Source of the DNA: Sphingopyxis sp. JAI128
Lineage (GTDB): Bacteria > Pseudomonadota > Alphaproteobacteria > Sphingomonadales > Sphingomonadaceae
Assembly: GCF_014207235.1 (NCBI RefSeq)
Contig: NZ_JACHDA010000001.1
Span: forward strand, 1-64,000
Reading direction: 5' to 3'
DNA length: 64,000 nucleotides
Within the stretch, counting starts at the first letter, position 1. Each line of letters starts with the position of its first letter. Made by a program: the position numbers and the translations under genes. The notes below the pieces were generated by a model. The model worked only from the letters and a program-made list of their open reading frames with translations, made no database searches and was not told the origin of the DNA. Of this stretch, positions 32,174 through 41,190 are shown piece after piece.

Positions 32174-33168
32174 CCGACACCCGTACCGACTGGACCCGCG
32201 AGGAAATCGCCGAGCTGTTCGATCTGCCGTTTGACGAACTGATGTGGGAGGCGCAGGGCGTCCATCGCCGCCATCATGCGCGTGGGCAAGTGCAGCTTTG
32301 CACCTTGCTCAGCATCAAGACCGGCGGCTGCGTCGAGGATTGCGGCTATTGCTCGCAATCGAAGCATGCCGACAGCGGGCTGAAAGCGACCAAGCTGATG
32401 GACGTGCGCGCGGTGCTGCAAGCCGCGGCGCAGGCAAAGGATGCGGGCTCAAAGCGTTTCTGCATGGGCGCCGCGTGGCGCAACCCCAAGGACCGCGACA
32501 TGCCCGCGATCGTCGAGATGGTCGAGGGCGTGCGCGCGATGGGCATGGAAACCTGCATGACGCTGGGGATGCTCAGCAAGGAACAGGCGCAGACGCTGGC
32601 GGTCGCGGGGCTCGACTATTACAACCATAATATCGACACGAGCCCGGAGAATTACGATAATATCATTTCGACCCGCACCTTTCAGGATCGCCTCGATACG
32701 CTGGAGGAGGTGCGCAGCGCGGGTATCAACGTGTGCAGCGGCGGCATCGTCGGCATGGGCGAGACGCGCGCCGATCGCGTCGGCTTCATTCATGCGCTGG
32801 CGACCCTGCCCGAACATCCGGGCAGCGTGCCGATCAACGCGCTGGTGCCAGTGAAGGGCACCGTGCTCGGCGACATGCTGGCAGACACGCCGCTCGCCAA
32901 GATCGACGACATCGAGTTCGTTCGCACCATTGCGGTGGCGCGCATCACCATGCCGCGCTCGATGGTCCGCCTGTCGGCGGGGCGCGAGAGCATGTCGGAG
33001 GCTTGCCAAGCGCTCTGCTTCATGGCGGGCGCGAACAGCATCTTCACCGGCGACAAGCTGCTGACGACAGCCAATGCGGGCGACAATGCCGACGCGGCGC
33101 TGTTCGCGAAGCTGGGGCTGCGGCCGATGGAGAGCGAAGAGCCGATGCGGATGGAAGCGGCGGAGTAA
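32170..33168 (+). CDS. bioB: Biotin synthase
   Basis: A 332-residue radical-SAM enzyme inserting sulfur into dethiobiotin. The 4Fe-4S motif is C54-x3-C58-x2-C61 in [12 protein letters not shown], followed by [11 protein letters not shown] and [10 protein letters not shown] typical of BioB. The start is GTG at 32170, overlapping the metY stop as GTGA; an open frame continues upstream in metY but it is not needed. No other biotin genes are nearby. The product cofactor is carried by PccA, encoded next. Confidence 0.94.
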   Translation: MTDTRTDWTREEIAELFDLPFDELMWEAQGVHRRHHARGQVQLCTLLSIKTGGCVEDCGYCSQSKHADSGLKATKLMDVRAVLQAAAQAKDAGSKRFCMGAAWRNPKDRDMPAIVEMVEGVRAMGMETCMTLGMLSKEQAQTLAVAGLDYYNHNIDTSPENYDNIISTRTFQDRLDTLEEVRSAGINVCSGGIVGMGETRADRVGFIHALATLPEHPGSVPINALVPVKGTVLGDMLADTPLAKIDDIEFVRTIAVARITMPRSMVRLSAGRESMSEACQALCFMAGANSIFTGDKLLTTANAGDNADAALFAKLGLRPMESEEPMRMEAAE

Positions 33169-33170
33169 TT

Positions 33171-33283
33171 CCCCCTCCCGCTTGCGGGAGGGGTTAGGGG
33201 AGGGCCTGTTCCCTCCGAACAAGTTTTCGATCTTCGTTTGCGGACAGGCCCTCCCCCGGCCCCTCCCGCAAGCGGGAGGGGAG
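33171..33283. repeat. Large imperfect inverted repeat between bioB and pccA
   Basis: Two arms of about 39 bases (33171-33209 and 33245-33283) are inverted copies with a few mismatches. Each arm contains its own small palindrome, CCCCTCCCGCTTGCGGGAGGGG, so the whole can form a long hairpin with two inner hairpins. The right arm ends six bases before the GTG of pccA and contributes its GGGGAG ribosome site. A different element with the same logic lies at 61371-61490. Confidence 0.85.
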
Positions 33284-33289
33284 TGAAGA

Positions 33290-35296
33290 GTGTTCAAGAA
33301 AATCCTGATCGCCAACCGCGGTGAAATTGCCTGCCGCGTCATCAAGACCGCGCGCCGGATGGGCATCGCGACCGTCGCCGTCTATTCGGACGCCGACGCG
33401 CGCGCGCCGTTCGTGCGGATGGCGGACGAGGCGGTGCATATCGGACCGTCGCCCGCGTCCGAATCCTATCTGATCGCCGACAAGATCATCGCGGCGTGCA
33501 AGGCGACGGGCGCCGAAGCGGTGCATCCGGGTTATGGCTTCCTGTCGGAGCGCACCAGCTTCGCCGAGGCGCTCGCCAAGGAAAATATCGCCTTCATCGG
33601 CCCGCCGGTGAACGCAATCGCCGCGATGGGCGACAAGATCGAGTCGAAGAAGCTCGCGAAGGAAGCGGGGGTCAACGTCGTCCCCGGCTTCGTCGGCGAG
33701 ATCCGCGATACCGAGCATGCGGTCGAGATTTCGAACGAAATCGGCTATCCGGTGATGATGAAGGCGTCGGCAGGCGGCGGCGGCAAGGGCATGCGCCTCG
33801 CCTATGACGAAAAGGACGTCCGCGAAGGCTTCGAGGCGACGAAGCGCGAGGGGCTCAACAGCTTCGGCGACGACCGCGTCTTCATCGAGAAGTTCATCCT
33901 GAACCCGCGCCATATCGAAATTCAGATTCTCGGCGACCAGCACGGCAATATCCTCTATCTCAACGAGCGTGAATGCTCGATCCAGCGGCGGCACCAGAAG
34001 GTCGTCGAGGAAGCGCCGTCGCCCTTCGTCACGCCCGAAATGCGGAAAGCGATGGGCGAACAGTGCGTCGCGCTGGCGCGGGCGGTCGGCTATTACAGCG
34101 CGGGCACGGTCGAGCTGATCGTCTCGGGCGCCGACCCGACGGGCGAGAGCTTCTACTTCCTCGAAATGAACACGCGGCTTCAGGTCGAGCATCCGGTGAC
34201 CGAAGCGATCACCGGCATCGACCTGGTCGAGCAGATGATCCGCGTCGCCGCGGGCGAGAAGCTCGAGATGACGCAGGACGACATTAAGATCGACGGCTGG
34301 GCGATCGAGAACCGCGTCTATGCCGAGGATCCGTATCGCGGCTTCCTGCCCTCGACCGGTCGCCTCGTGCGCTACCGCACCCCCGTTCCGGCGTGGGAGG
34401 GCGGGGAACGCGGCGTCGATGGCGTCCGCGTCGATGCGGGGGTCATGGAGGGTGGCGAAGTGTCGATCTTCTATGACCCGATGATCGCCAAGCTTATTAC
34501 CTGGGCGCCGACGCGCGACGCGGCCGCCGACTTGCAGGTCGCGGCGCTCGACCGCTTCGAACTTGAAGGGCTCGGCCACAATATCGACTTTTTGTCGGCG
34601 ATCATGCAGCATCCCCGCTTCCGTTCGGGCGAACTGACGACGGGCTTTATCGCCGAGGAATATCCCGAGGGTTTCGACGGCGCCGATACCGGCGAGGATG
34701 TGGAGCGCACGCTGGCGGCGATCGCGGGTTTCATGGCGTCGGCCGAGGCGGATCGCGCGCGGCGGACCGACGGCCAGCTTGGCGACCGGCTCGACCCACC
34801 CGCCAAATGGCAGGTGACGATGGGCGGCGCGAACCACAAGGTCAAGATCGGCCACAAACATATCAAGGTCGATGGCGACAGGATCGACATCGCGCTGGAA
34901 TATACGCCCGGCGACCGGCTGGTCGTGGCCGGGATCGACGACAGCGAATTGGCGGTGAAGACCCTGAAGACGCGCACCGGCTGGCGCATGACGACGCGCG
35001 GGCGCGTCCACGACGTGCGCGTTCTGCCTTGGCATATCGCGCCGCTCACCGCGCACATGATCGAAAAAATCCCGCCCGATCTCTCCAAATTCCTCATCTG
35101 TCCGATGCCGGGTCTGCTTGTCGCGCTGCATGTCGGCGAGGGCGACAAGGTCGAGGCGGGGCAGCCGCTCGCGACGGTCGAGGCGATGAAGATGGAGAAT
35201 ATCCTGCGCGCCGAAAAATCGGGCGTTGTGAAGAGCGTCAATGCGGCGCAGGGCGATAGTCTCGCGGTGGACGCGGTGATCATGGAGATGGAGTAG
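33290..35296 (+). CDS. pccA: Propionyl-CoA carboxylase alpha subunit (biotin carboxylase + BCCP)
   Basis: A 668-residue protein. The biotin carboxylase part starts FKKILIANRGEIACRVI and includes the ATP-grasp loop KASAGGGGKGMR and the EMNTRLQVEHPVTE motif. A middle alpha-chain domain follows, and the C-terminal biotinyl domain has lysine K634 in VEAMKMEN. It carboxylates biotin with ATP and bicarbonate for PccB. The start is GTG, with GGGGAG taken from the preceding repeat. Being distal to the hairpin, its level may be set separately from pccB. Confidence 0.96.
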   Translation: MFKKILIANRGEIACRVIKTARRMGIATVAVYSDADARAPFVRMADEAVHIGPSPASESYLIADKIIAACKATGAEAVHPGYGFLSERTSFAEALAKENIAFIGPPVNAIAAMGDKIESKKLAKEAGVNVVPGFVGEIRDTEHAVEISNEIGYPVMMKASAGGGGKGMRLAYDEKDVREGFEATKREGLNSFGDDRVFIEKFILNPRHIEIQILGDQHGNILYLNERECSIQRRHQKVVEEAPSPFVTPEMRKAMGEQCVALARAVGYYSAGTVELIVSGADPTGESFYFLEMNTRLQVEHPVTEAITGIDLVEQMIRVAAGEKLEMTQDDIKIDGWAIENRVYAEDPYRGFLPSTGRLVRYRTPVPAWEGGERGVDGVRVDAGVMEGGEVSIFYDPMIAKLITWAPTRDAAADLQVAALDRFELEGLGHNIDFLSAIMQHPRFRSGELTTGFIAEEYPEGFDGADTGEDVERTLAAIAGFMASAEADRARRTDGQLGDRLDPPAKWQVTMGGANHKVKIGHKHIKVDGDRIDIALEYTPGDRLVVAGIDDSELAVKTLKTRTGWRMTTRGRVHDVRVLPWHIAPLTAHMIEKIPPDLSKFLICPMPGLLVALHVGEGDKVEAGQPLATVEAMKMENILRAEKSGVVKSVNAAQGDSLAVDAVIMEME

Positions 35297-35303
35297 CGCG
35301 CCC

Positions 35304-35335
35304 TCGTCCTTCTCGCGAAGGCGGGAACCTGGCTA
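35304..35335. repeat. Short palindromic intergenic repeat
   Basis: TCGTCCTTCTCGCGAAGGCGGGAACC contains a CCTTC-TCGC-GAAGG hairpin. It resembles the other small repeats in this window. Located between pccA and the csaA-like gene. Confidence 0.4.
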
Positions 35336-35409
35336 AAGCTGGGAAGAAGCTGGATGGGGTGGAGAGCCGCGTGTCTCTCCGCGCCCTGACGGGATGGTGG
35401 AGAGTTGGA

Positions 35410-35781
35410 ATGCACCTGAATCACGACGCAGCAGCCCCCGCGGGCGAACCCATTGCGTTCGACGATTTCCTTCGCGTCGATATTCGCATCGGCACGATCG
35501 TGGAGGCCGAACCCTTCCCCGATGCACGCAAGCCGGCGTTCAAGTTGAAGATCGACTTCGGTCCGGCGATCGGCGTCAAGAAGAGCAGCGCGCAGATCGT
35601 CGCGCGCTATGGCCTTGAAGAATTGCCTGGGCGACAGGTGGCGGCAGTGGTCAATTTTCCGCCGCGCCAGATCGGCAAATTCATGTCGGAGGTGCTGACG
35701 CTGGGATTTGCAGACGAGGAGGGGGACGTTATCCTCTTTGCACCCGACCATCTCGTGCCCAACGGGTCGCGTCTGTTCTGA
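35410..35781 (+). CDS. CsaA-like tRNA-binding (EMAP-II fold) protein
   Basis: A 123-residue protein with the OB-fold typical of CsaA and the EMAP/Trbp111 group: FDDFLRVDIRIGTIVEAEPFPDARKPAFKLKIDFG, AQIVARYG, and VLTLGFADEEGDVILFAPDHLVPNGSRLF at the end. Relatives bind tRNA or act as export chaperones. The ATG at 35410 has GGAGAG upstream; an in-frame ATG at 35359 is less likely. Transcribed alone after pccA. Confidence 0.85.
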   Translation: MHLNHDAAAPAGEPIAFDDFLRVDIRIGTIVEAEPFPDARKPAFKLKIDFGPAIGVKKSSAQIVARYGLEELPGRQVAAVVNFPPRQIGKFMSEVLTLGFADEEGDVILFAPDHLVPNGSRLF

Positions 35782-36112
35782 CAATTTTTAGCTGCTAGGG
35801 GGTAGCGCCTCGTCGCCCCGGCTAAGGTCCGGAACGACGACCGAGAATATCCTCCTTTTCGCGTAGCGATGACCGATAGGGCAGCCGCCGGGGTGCCGCA
35901 TTGCCGGACTGTCGCCCGCTCTGGACCAAGCCGCGGGAACATACCGGCCGTCCACATCGTCGGCCGTGCCCGACATTCCTCCGGAGAAAGGCGGTGCGAC
36001 GGCGCGCAAAATAGGATTTTTCCTATCTTTCCTACAATATATGTTCCTCTTACGTTCCAAATCGAATCAGCTCAATCTCCATCTAAACTGCTGATTTGAA
36101 AGAGGATCACCA
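35782..36112. promoter_or_regulatory. Upstream region of the 1484-residue repeat protein
   Basis: A 331-base gap with no gene. At 35806-35842 lies an imperfect palindrome (TCGTCGCCCCGG...TCCGGAACGACGA) of the window's small repeat family. The last 110 bases are AT-rich and unlike the surroundings. They hold a perfect inverted repeat ATAGGA-TTTT-TCCTAT at 36011-36026, then TACAATAT (36033-36040), a plausible -10. GAAAGAGG at 36097-36104 is the ribosome site for the next gene. Confidence 0.45.
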
Positions 36113-39100
36113 ATGACCATCTCGACTTTTTCCTTTTCCAACGCCACAGGTCCTTATGCTCCCTCCCAGAGTGATGGCGGCGTGACGACGCATGATTTTG
36201 TCGTATCGGGTCCGGGCGCCACCTTTGACGGCACCTATCTGAACCTGCCGGCGGGCAGCTATCTGACCGCGGGGATGGCAGGGATTGCCCTGCCGACTGA
36301 TGCCGATCCGGCGAAAACACAGACCCCCGAGGAAATCACGCTCGAATATGTCGGGATCCTGCCCGCCGACGAGAGCCCGCTGGTGTCGCTCTTCGACTAT
36401 GGCGATGGCCGCCTCGATCTTTATGCGCACTGGGATAGCGGTCGCCTGCGCGCCAATTTCGAACGCAACGGCACCACGGCCATGATCGACAGCATTGCGG
36501 GCCTTTCGACGACCGCTGAAGAGCGCGTCGGATTGCGCTATGTTGACGATCCCTCCGGCGCCGGCGGCACGGTAACATTCCTGCGTAACGGCGTCGCATT
36601 CGGTCCCAGCCAGACGATCGCATTCAAACCGCGCATCACCCCCAATGCGGTGCTCGAGTGCAATGCATCGCTCGGCAACACCGCGAACAGCCGTGCACAG
36701 AAGGTCCGCGAGATCAAACTCACGCTTGGCGCGCTGACGACGACCAATCCTCCCGGCGGCGGCGGCAATGACGACGGCAAGAGTTCTACCTTTGCCTTTC
36801 CTGCCGCGACGGGCCCCTATGCGCCGGTGCAGGCCAATGGCGGCGTGACGACGCAAAGTTTAGCCGTCTCGGGCCCGGGCGCGACATTCGACGGCACCTA
36901 TCTGCAGTTGCCGGCCGGAACCTATCTGACCGCCGGGAATGCCGGCATTGCACTGCCGACGGATGGCGATCCCGCCAAGACGCAGACGCCCGATGACATC
37001 ACTCTCGAATATGTCGGCATCCTGCCGGCCACGAACAGCCCCCTCGTTTCGCTCTATGATTATAACGATGGCGAGATTTCGCTCTATGCGCATTGGGACA
37101 CCGGCCGCCTGCGCGCCAACTTCGAACGCAACGGCACGCGGGCGCAGATCGACAGCATCGGGGGTCTTTCGCTGACTGCCGAGGAACGCGTCGGCCTGCG
37201 CTATGTCGACAATCCATCGGGCGCGGGCGGCACGATCACCTTCCTGCGCGACGGTGCCGCCTTGGGAGCAAGCCAGACGCTCGCCTTCAAGCCGCGGATC
37301 ACGCCCGACGCGGTGCTCGAATGCAACGCCTCGCTCGGCAACATCGCGAACAGCGGCGCGCAAAAGGTCCGCGAGATCAAACTCACCCTCGGAACCCAGA
37401 CGACGACCAATCCTCCGGGCGGCGGCGGGGGCACCTTTACCGTTTATGGCAAGCCCGGAACGCGGTTTCCGCTCGACATCCCGATTTCGGGAAGCGCGGG
37501 TACCTACGCCCTGACGATCCCGTCGGGGTTGGCGGTGCAGGAGCGCGTCGCCTCCAACACACTTATCGACCGGATATCGGCTTACGCTTTCCCGAACACC
37601 GGACCGGATTACGCCCCGACCCAGACCAATGACGGCGTCACGTCCAATTCGCTGGTCACCGTCGGCTCGGGCGCGAGTTTCGACGGGACCTATTTGCGGC
37701 TGCCGGCGGGAACCTACCTGGCCGCCGGCGCGCTCGGGATCGGCCTGCCGACCAGTTCGGATCCGGCAAAAACCCAGACACCCGTTGCGATCGAACTCGA
37801 ATTCACGGGCATTCTGCCCGCGAACCAGAGCCCGCTCGTCTCGCTCTTCGACTATGGTGCCGGCGAATTTTCACTGAACAGCCACTGGGACACGGGGCGC
37901 CTTCGCCTGACGATGCAGCGCGACGCGCAGAGCATCCAGATCGACAGCGTCGGGGGTCTTTCGACTACGGCGCAGGAAAAGGTAGGCGTGCGTTACGACG
38001 ACAATCCGGCCGGCGCGGGTGGCACCATCACCTTCCTGCGCAACGGCGCGCCCTTTGGCCCGAGCCAGGCGGTCGCGTTCAAGCCCCGGATCACGCCCGA
38101 CGCCGAACTTGAACATAATGCCTCGCTTGGCAACACGAGCAATTCGGTCGCGCAGAAGATCGCCAACCTGTCGGTGACGATCGAGATGGCAGGGCAATCC
38201 TATGCCTTTCAACCCGTGACGTCGGGAACGATCTCGGCCGCGCAGCTCGAGACGCTCCATGTCGATGCCACCGGCATATCGTCGCCGCAGGCGGCAAAGA
38301 CCATCTCGGTCGCGCCGACAGGCGGCACGGCCTTTACGGTCGATGTGATCGTCGGCCCGGTCGTCGTGGCGGCAGGGCAGGCCTATCGCGCAGTACTCGA
38401 AAACTGGAACAGTGGCAGCCGTGTCGATCATCCGGATGCGCTGGTGATGACGCGCCCGTCGCGCCAGAATTGCCAGTTCGAGGACAGCTTCCTGCGCGCC
38501 AATCAAGCGCCGTGGATGGAGTGCCTTCCCGAAGGCGCGGCGCCGACGATTGGCGGCATCGCTTATTATTGCGAGGCGATCCGGTCGGGCAGCTATATCC
38601 AGTTCCAGTTCGGCTATGACTGGACGGCGGCGGCGATGCCCGACAATCCATTTGGCGATCCGGCTGGCAAGGAAAGTTATATGGTGCCGCACAAATGGCG
38701 CATCGAGGACCAGGCGGGCAATGTGCTGGCGACGGTGGAACGTCCCGATGGCGGGCCGCTCAATGGCACCGACATCCCGCGGATTTTTTCGGGCAGTTAT
38801 GACGGCAGCGGCGCCGCGATCACCAATGCGACGAACAAATGGTACCCGCACGGCACCGTCCGGTCCGGGGTGATCTGGCGTTCGGGAACGCCCGGCGCCT
38901 ATGACCAAGCGGCGATCGACGCCAACCTGCCGCGCTATGATGCGGCCGTTCCCTATGGCTCGCATACCCATTTTTCGAGCAACGGCTTCGATGTCCGTCT
39001 GTTCGGATCGGACGGATTCAACGGCTTCGGCAATACACGGGTCATGCCCTATCAGCCGACCGACCATGCGACGCTGGTTCCGCAGGCGGGGGTGACAAAC

Positions 39101-40567
39101 GATCCCTACAAGGGCTCGCTCTACGCCGCCTCGTCGCTCGCGGCGGTCGCATCGACCTGGCTGCGCTATACGCCGTTCAACCAGTGCGGCCGCTCGCCGA
39201 TCACGGGTCCGGGCGGCGTACGCGACGATCGCTGTGCGATCGCCGAACCGGTTGCAGCCTATATGCACGACATCGCCTCGCTTCGCCCGCACGACGGTAC
39301 GCCGCGAGCGCTGATCGCGCTCGATTATCTGACCGCCTACGCCAGCGATCCGTTCCATTGCTTCGAGGGTGGGCGCAATGTGCCGCTGTTCAAGGGGGCC
39401 AATGCCGCCCGCGACATCGGGCTGCGCGGCCATTATTATGGCTATGGGTCGGGTTCGCGCCCTGCGAACAAATCCTATTATGTTCAGGGCGGCCGTCAGT
39501 ACGACATGGCAGATAGCTATAATCCCTGGTCGTCGAAGGTGCCCTATGGCGGGATGGCGGCGGACAAGCCCTATTTCGGAACCAACGAAATCGACCTGCC
39601 ACACGCCCACCAATTCCCGCACTGGGGATCGCTGCTGTGGAAATCGCCGGAGTTCGCCTTTCTGGGCCACAAGCTCAGCGACCAGGCGCGGCTGTACGAG
39701 AATTGGATCCTCTCGAGCCCGTTCGGCGACCCGAACCTGTTCGCCGAACGGGGGGCAGCGTGGCAGTTCCTGCACGCGGCGCTGATCTGGAAAACCGCGT
39801 CGCGTAATTCCGATCGCCTCTATTCGCGCGACGAAATACTGACTTTCGTCGTTCAGGATTTCGAGATGTTCAGCGCGGCGCACAAGACGTCGAACCCCGG
39901 GTTCGACAATCCGCCATCCAACGTGATGGTCGGGGGCAGTGTCGACGATACGCGGGCCATCTATGCCGCGACCCACCGCTTCGGTGTGTGCGGACTGCAC
40001 GATGGCGATGTCGCCCAGCACGACTTCTACATCGGATATTGGCTGACGGCGCTGGGAATCGCCGAGCGGATCGGTTTCAACGCCGCCGTTCGGGCGCGGT
40101 CGGCGACCGCGGGTGCGGTGCTCGACTGGCTGATCGCCAAGCATCGCCAACGGATCGTCGGCCGGATCAATGCGGCGGCCAATACCGACTGCGGCACGGG
40201 TACGCCCTATCTGCTGAGGATATGGAGTCGCGCCAGCCTGACCGCGGCAGGCGGCAACGTCGCCAGCCTGCCGCAGGGCTATGCGAACCTTGCGGCGGTC
40301 AATGGCACCAATGCGTCATGGGATGTGTTCCAGGAAGGCGGCAACATCGGCACCCGCGACGGACAGGCCATGGATCAACTGATCGCCGGACCCTCGATCC
40401 TGAAAAACCAACTCGGTCAATCGGGGAGCGACCTCGACCTGGCGGCGGCCACCGTGGCAAGCTGGCGAAGCGAGAAGATCACACAGCAGGATCTGCTCGG
40501 TCCGAACGGCGCGGGAACGAGCTGGTTTCGCTATCTCCAGGTCGTGCATAACCCAGCGATTTCCTGA
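36113..40567 (+). CDS. Very large repeat protein with three lectin-like domains, unknown function
   Basis: A 1484-residue protein I do not recognise as a whole. Residues about 3-209, 224-431 and 488-693 are three copies of one beta-rich domain (PYAP...GATFDGTYLxLPAGxYL...PLVSLFDYGxG...TFLRNG), of concanavalin/laminin-G type. Linkers contain TNPPGGGG. A small beta region leads to a unique C-terminal part (about 755-1484) rich in Trp, Tyr, His and cysteines. It contains HQFPHWGSLLWKSPEF and helical segments that could form an alpha-toroid as in some polysaccharide lyases, but no catalytic motif is certain. There is no signal peptide, yet many cysteines suggest an oxidising destination, so export without a classical signal is possible. 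It has its own terminator. Confidence 0.75.
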   Translation: MTISTFSFSNATGPYAPSQSDGGVTTHDFVVSGPGATFDGTYLNLPAGSYLTAGMAGIALPTDADPAKTQTPEEITLEYVGILPADESPLVSLFDYGDGRLDLYAHWDSGRLRANFERNGTTAMIDSIAGLSTTAEERVGLRYVDDPSGAGGTVTFLRNGVAFGPSQTIAFKPRITPNAVLECNASLGNTANSRAQKVREIKLTLGALTTTNPPGGGGNDDGKSSTFAFPAATGPYAPVQANGGVTTQSLAVSGPGATFDGTYLQLPAGTYLTAGNAGIALPTDGDPAKTQTPDDITLEYVGILPATNSPLVSLYDYNDGEISLYAHWDTGRLRANFERNGTRAQIDSIGGLSLTAEERVGLRYVDNPSGAGGTITFLRDGAALGASQTLAFKPRITPDAVLECNASLGNIANSGAQKVREIKLTLGTQTTTNPPGGGGGTFTVYGKPGTRFPLDIPISGSAGTYALTIPSGLAVQERVASNTLIDRISAYAFPNTGPDYAPTQTNDGVTSNSLVTVGSGASFDGTYLRLPAGTYLAAGALGIGLPTSSDPAKTQTPVAIELEFTGILPANQSPLVSLFDYGAGEFSLNSHWDTGRLRLTMQRDAQSIQIDSVGGLSTTAQEKVGVRYDDNPAGAGGTITFLRNGAPFGPSQAVAFKPRITPDAELEHNASLGNTSNSVAQKIANLSVTIEMAGQSYAFQPVTSGTISAAQLETLHVDATGISSPQAAKTISVAPTGGTAFTVDVIVGPVVVAAGQAYRAVLENWNSGSRVDHPDALVMTRPSRQNCQFEDSFLRANQAPWMECLPEGAAPTIGGIAYYCEAIRSGSYIQFQFGYDWTAAAMPDNPFGDPAGKESYMVPHKWRIEDQAGNVLATVERPDGGPLNGTDIPRIFSGSYDGSGAAITNATNKWYPHGTVRSGVIWRSGTPGAYDQAAIDANLPRYDAAVPYGSHTHFSSNGFDVRLFGSDGFNGFGNTRVMPYQPTDHATLVPQAGVTNDPYKGSLYAASSLAAVASTWLRYTPFNQCGRSPITGPGGVRDDRCAIAEPVAAYMHDIASLRPHDGTPRALIALDYLTAYASDPFHCFEGGRNVPLFKGANAARDIGLRGHYYGYGSGSRPANKSYYVQGGRQYDMADSYNPWSSKVPYGGMAADKPYFGTNEIDLPHAHQFPHWGSLLWKSPEFAFLGHKLSDQARLYENWILSSPFGDPNLFAERGAAWQFLHAALIWKTASRNSDRLYSRDEILTFVVQDFEMFSAAHKTSNPGFDNPPSNVMVGGSVDDTRAIYAATHRFGVCGLHDGDVAQHDFYIGYWLTALGIAERIGFNAAVRARSATAGAVLDWLIAKHRQRIVGRINAAANTDCGTGTPYLLRIWSRASLTAAGGNVASLPQGYANLAAVNGTNASWDVFQEGGNIGTRDGQAMDQLIAGPSILKNQLGQSGSDLDLAAATVASWRSEKITQQDLLGPNGAGTSWFRYLQVVHNPAIS
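36119..36739 (+). repeat. Lectin-like repeat 1 of the 1484-residue protein
   Basis: First of three tandem coding repeats of about 205 codons. It shares long runs with repeat 2 (for example GPGATFDGTYL, ALPTD-DPAKTQTP, EYVGILPA, RLRANFERNGT, ECNASLGN), closer than either is to repeat 3. Confidence 0.85.
36784..37404 (+). repeat. Lectin-like repeat 2 of the 1484-residue protein
   Basis: Second copy. Nearly the same length as repeat 1 and highly similar at protein and DNA level, pointing to recent duplication. It ends in the same KVREIKLTLGxxTTTNPPGGGG linker. Confidence 0.85.
37573..38193 (+). repeat. Lectin-like repeat 3 of the 1484-residue protein
   Basis: Third, more diverged copy, separated from repeat 2 by a 55-residue beta insert (YGKPGTRFPLDIPISG). 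The conserved ECNASLG of copies 1 and 2 is EHNASLG here. Confidence 0.8.
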
Positions 40568-40626
40568 TGACCTCGATCGCATGAGGGACGCGCCGGTACA
40601 ATCCGGCGCCGACTGATTGCCAAAAG

Positions 40627-40667
40627 TGAAGGGCGGATCGTCATTGACGCTCCGCCCTTCATTTTTG
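40627..40667 (+). terminator. Intrinsic terminator after the repeat protein
   Basis: Stem TGAAGGGCGGA (40627-40637) pairs with TCCGCCCTTCA (40651-40661), an 11-base perfect stem, followed by a T-run (ATTTTTG). It separates the large gene from the glycosylation genes that follow. Confidence 0.8.
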
Positions 40668-40817
40668 CGCATTTCCGGACCGTTTTTGTCCGGCGACAGA
40701 TTGCGCGAGGCAATGCGGACCATTGCGCGGGAATTGGCTCGACATTTTGCTCGAAATTAACCTTATCTTGAGCCGACGCGACTAGTCGCAAACCGCTGAT
40801 AGACCGAAAGATTGTTC

Positions 40818-41186
40818 ATGACAGTACGCCTGTTCCTGCTGATCCTCGCAAGCGTAAGCCTCTCGGCGCTTGCGCAGCTTGCGCTCAAGATCGGGACGAC
40901 CGCTGCCGCTGGCGGCCGAGCGACGGGCATTGGCGGTGAAATTGGCGGGCTGGCACAGTCGCCGATGATCATACTCGGCCTCGGTCTCTATGGAATCGGG
41001 GCGCTACTCTGGCTCTTCGTCCTCGGTCGTGCCCCGCTGTCGCTGGCCTATCCTTTCGTCGGGATCGGTTTCATCCTGACGATGCTCGCCGGCGCCTTCT
41101 GGCTGGACGAAAGCATCAGCGTCGCCCGCCTCGCGGGAACCCTGTTGATCGCCATCGGCTGCGTGCTGGTCGCCCGCTCGGCGTAG
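40818..41186 (+). CDS. Small multidrug-resistance/ArnE-like membrane protein
   Basis: A 122-residue protein with four hydrophobic helices of the EmrE/DMT fold. LGLGLYGIGALLWLFVLGRAPLSLAYPFVGIGFI and the DES...AGTLLIAIGCVLV end resemble ArnE/ArnF, the subunits proposed to flip undecaprenyl-phosphate-aminoarabinose. ATG at 40818 with GAAAGA upstream. It is four bases before the glycosyltransferase gene, which supports a polyprenyl-phosphate-sugar flippase role rather than drug export; that is inference. Confidence 0.75.
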   Translation: MTVRLFLLILASVSLSALAQLALKIGTTAAAGGRATGIGGEIGGLAQSPMIILGLGLYGIGALLWLFVLGRAPLSLAYPFVGIGFILTMLAGAFWLDESISVARLAGTLLIAIGCVLVARSA

Positions 41187-41190
41187 ACCC

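Noticed and set aside
33194..35131. 645-codon minus-strand frame across pccA
   Set aside because: Antisense shadow of a complete biotin carboxylase gene.
37871..40150. 759-codon minus-strand frame inside the giant gene
   Set aside because: The plus frame has clear repeats and a ribosome site; the minus frame is compositionally a shadow.
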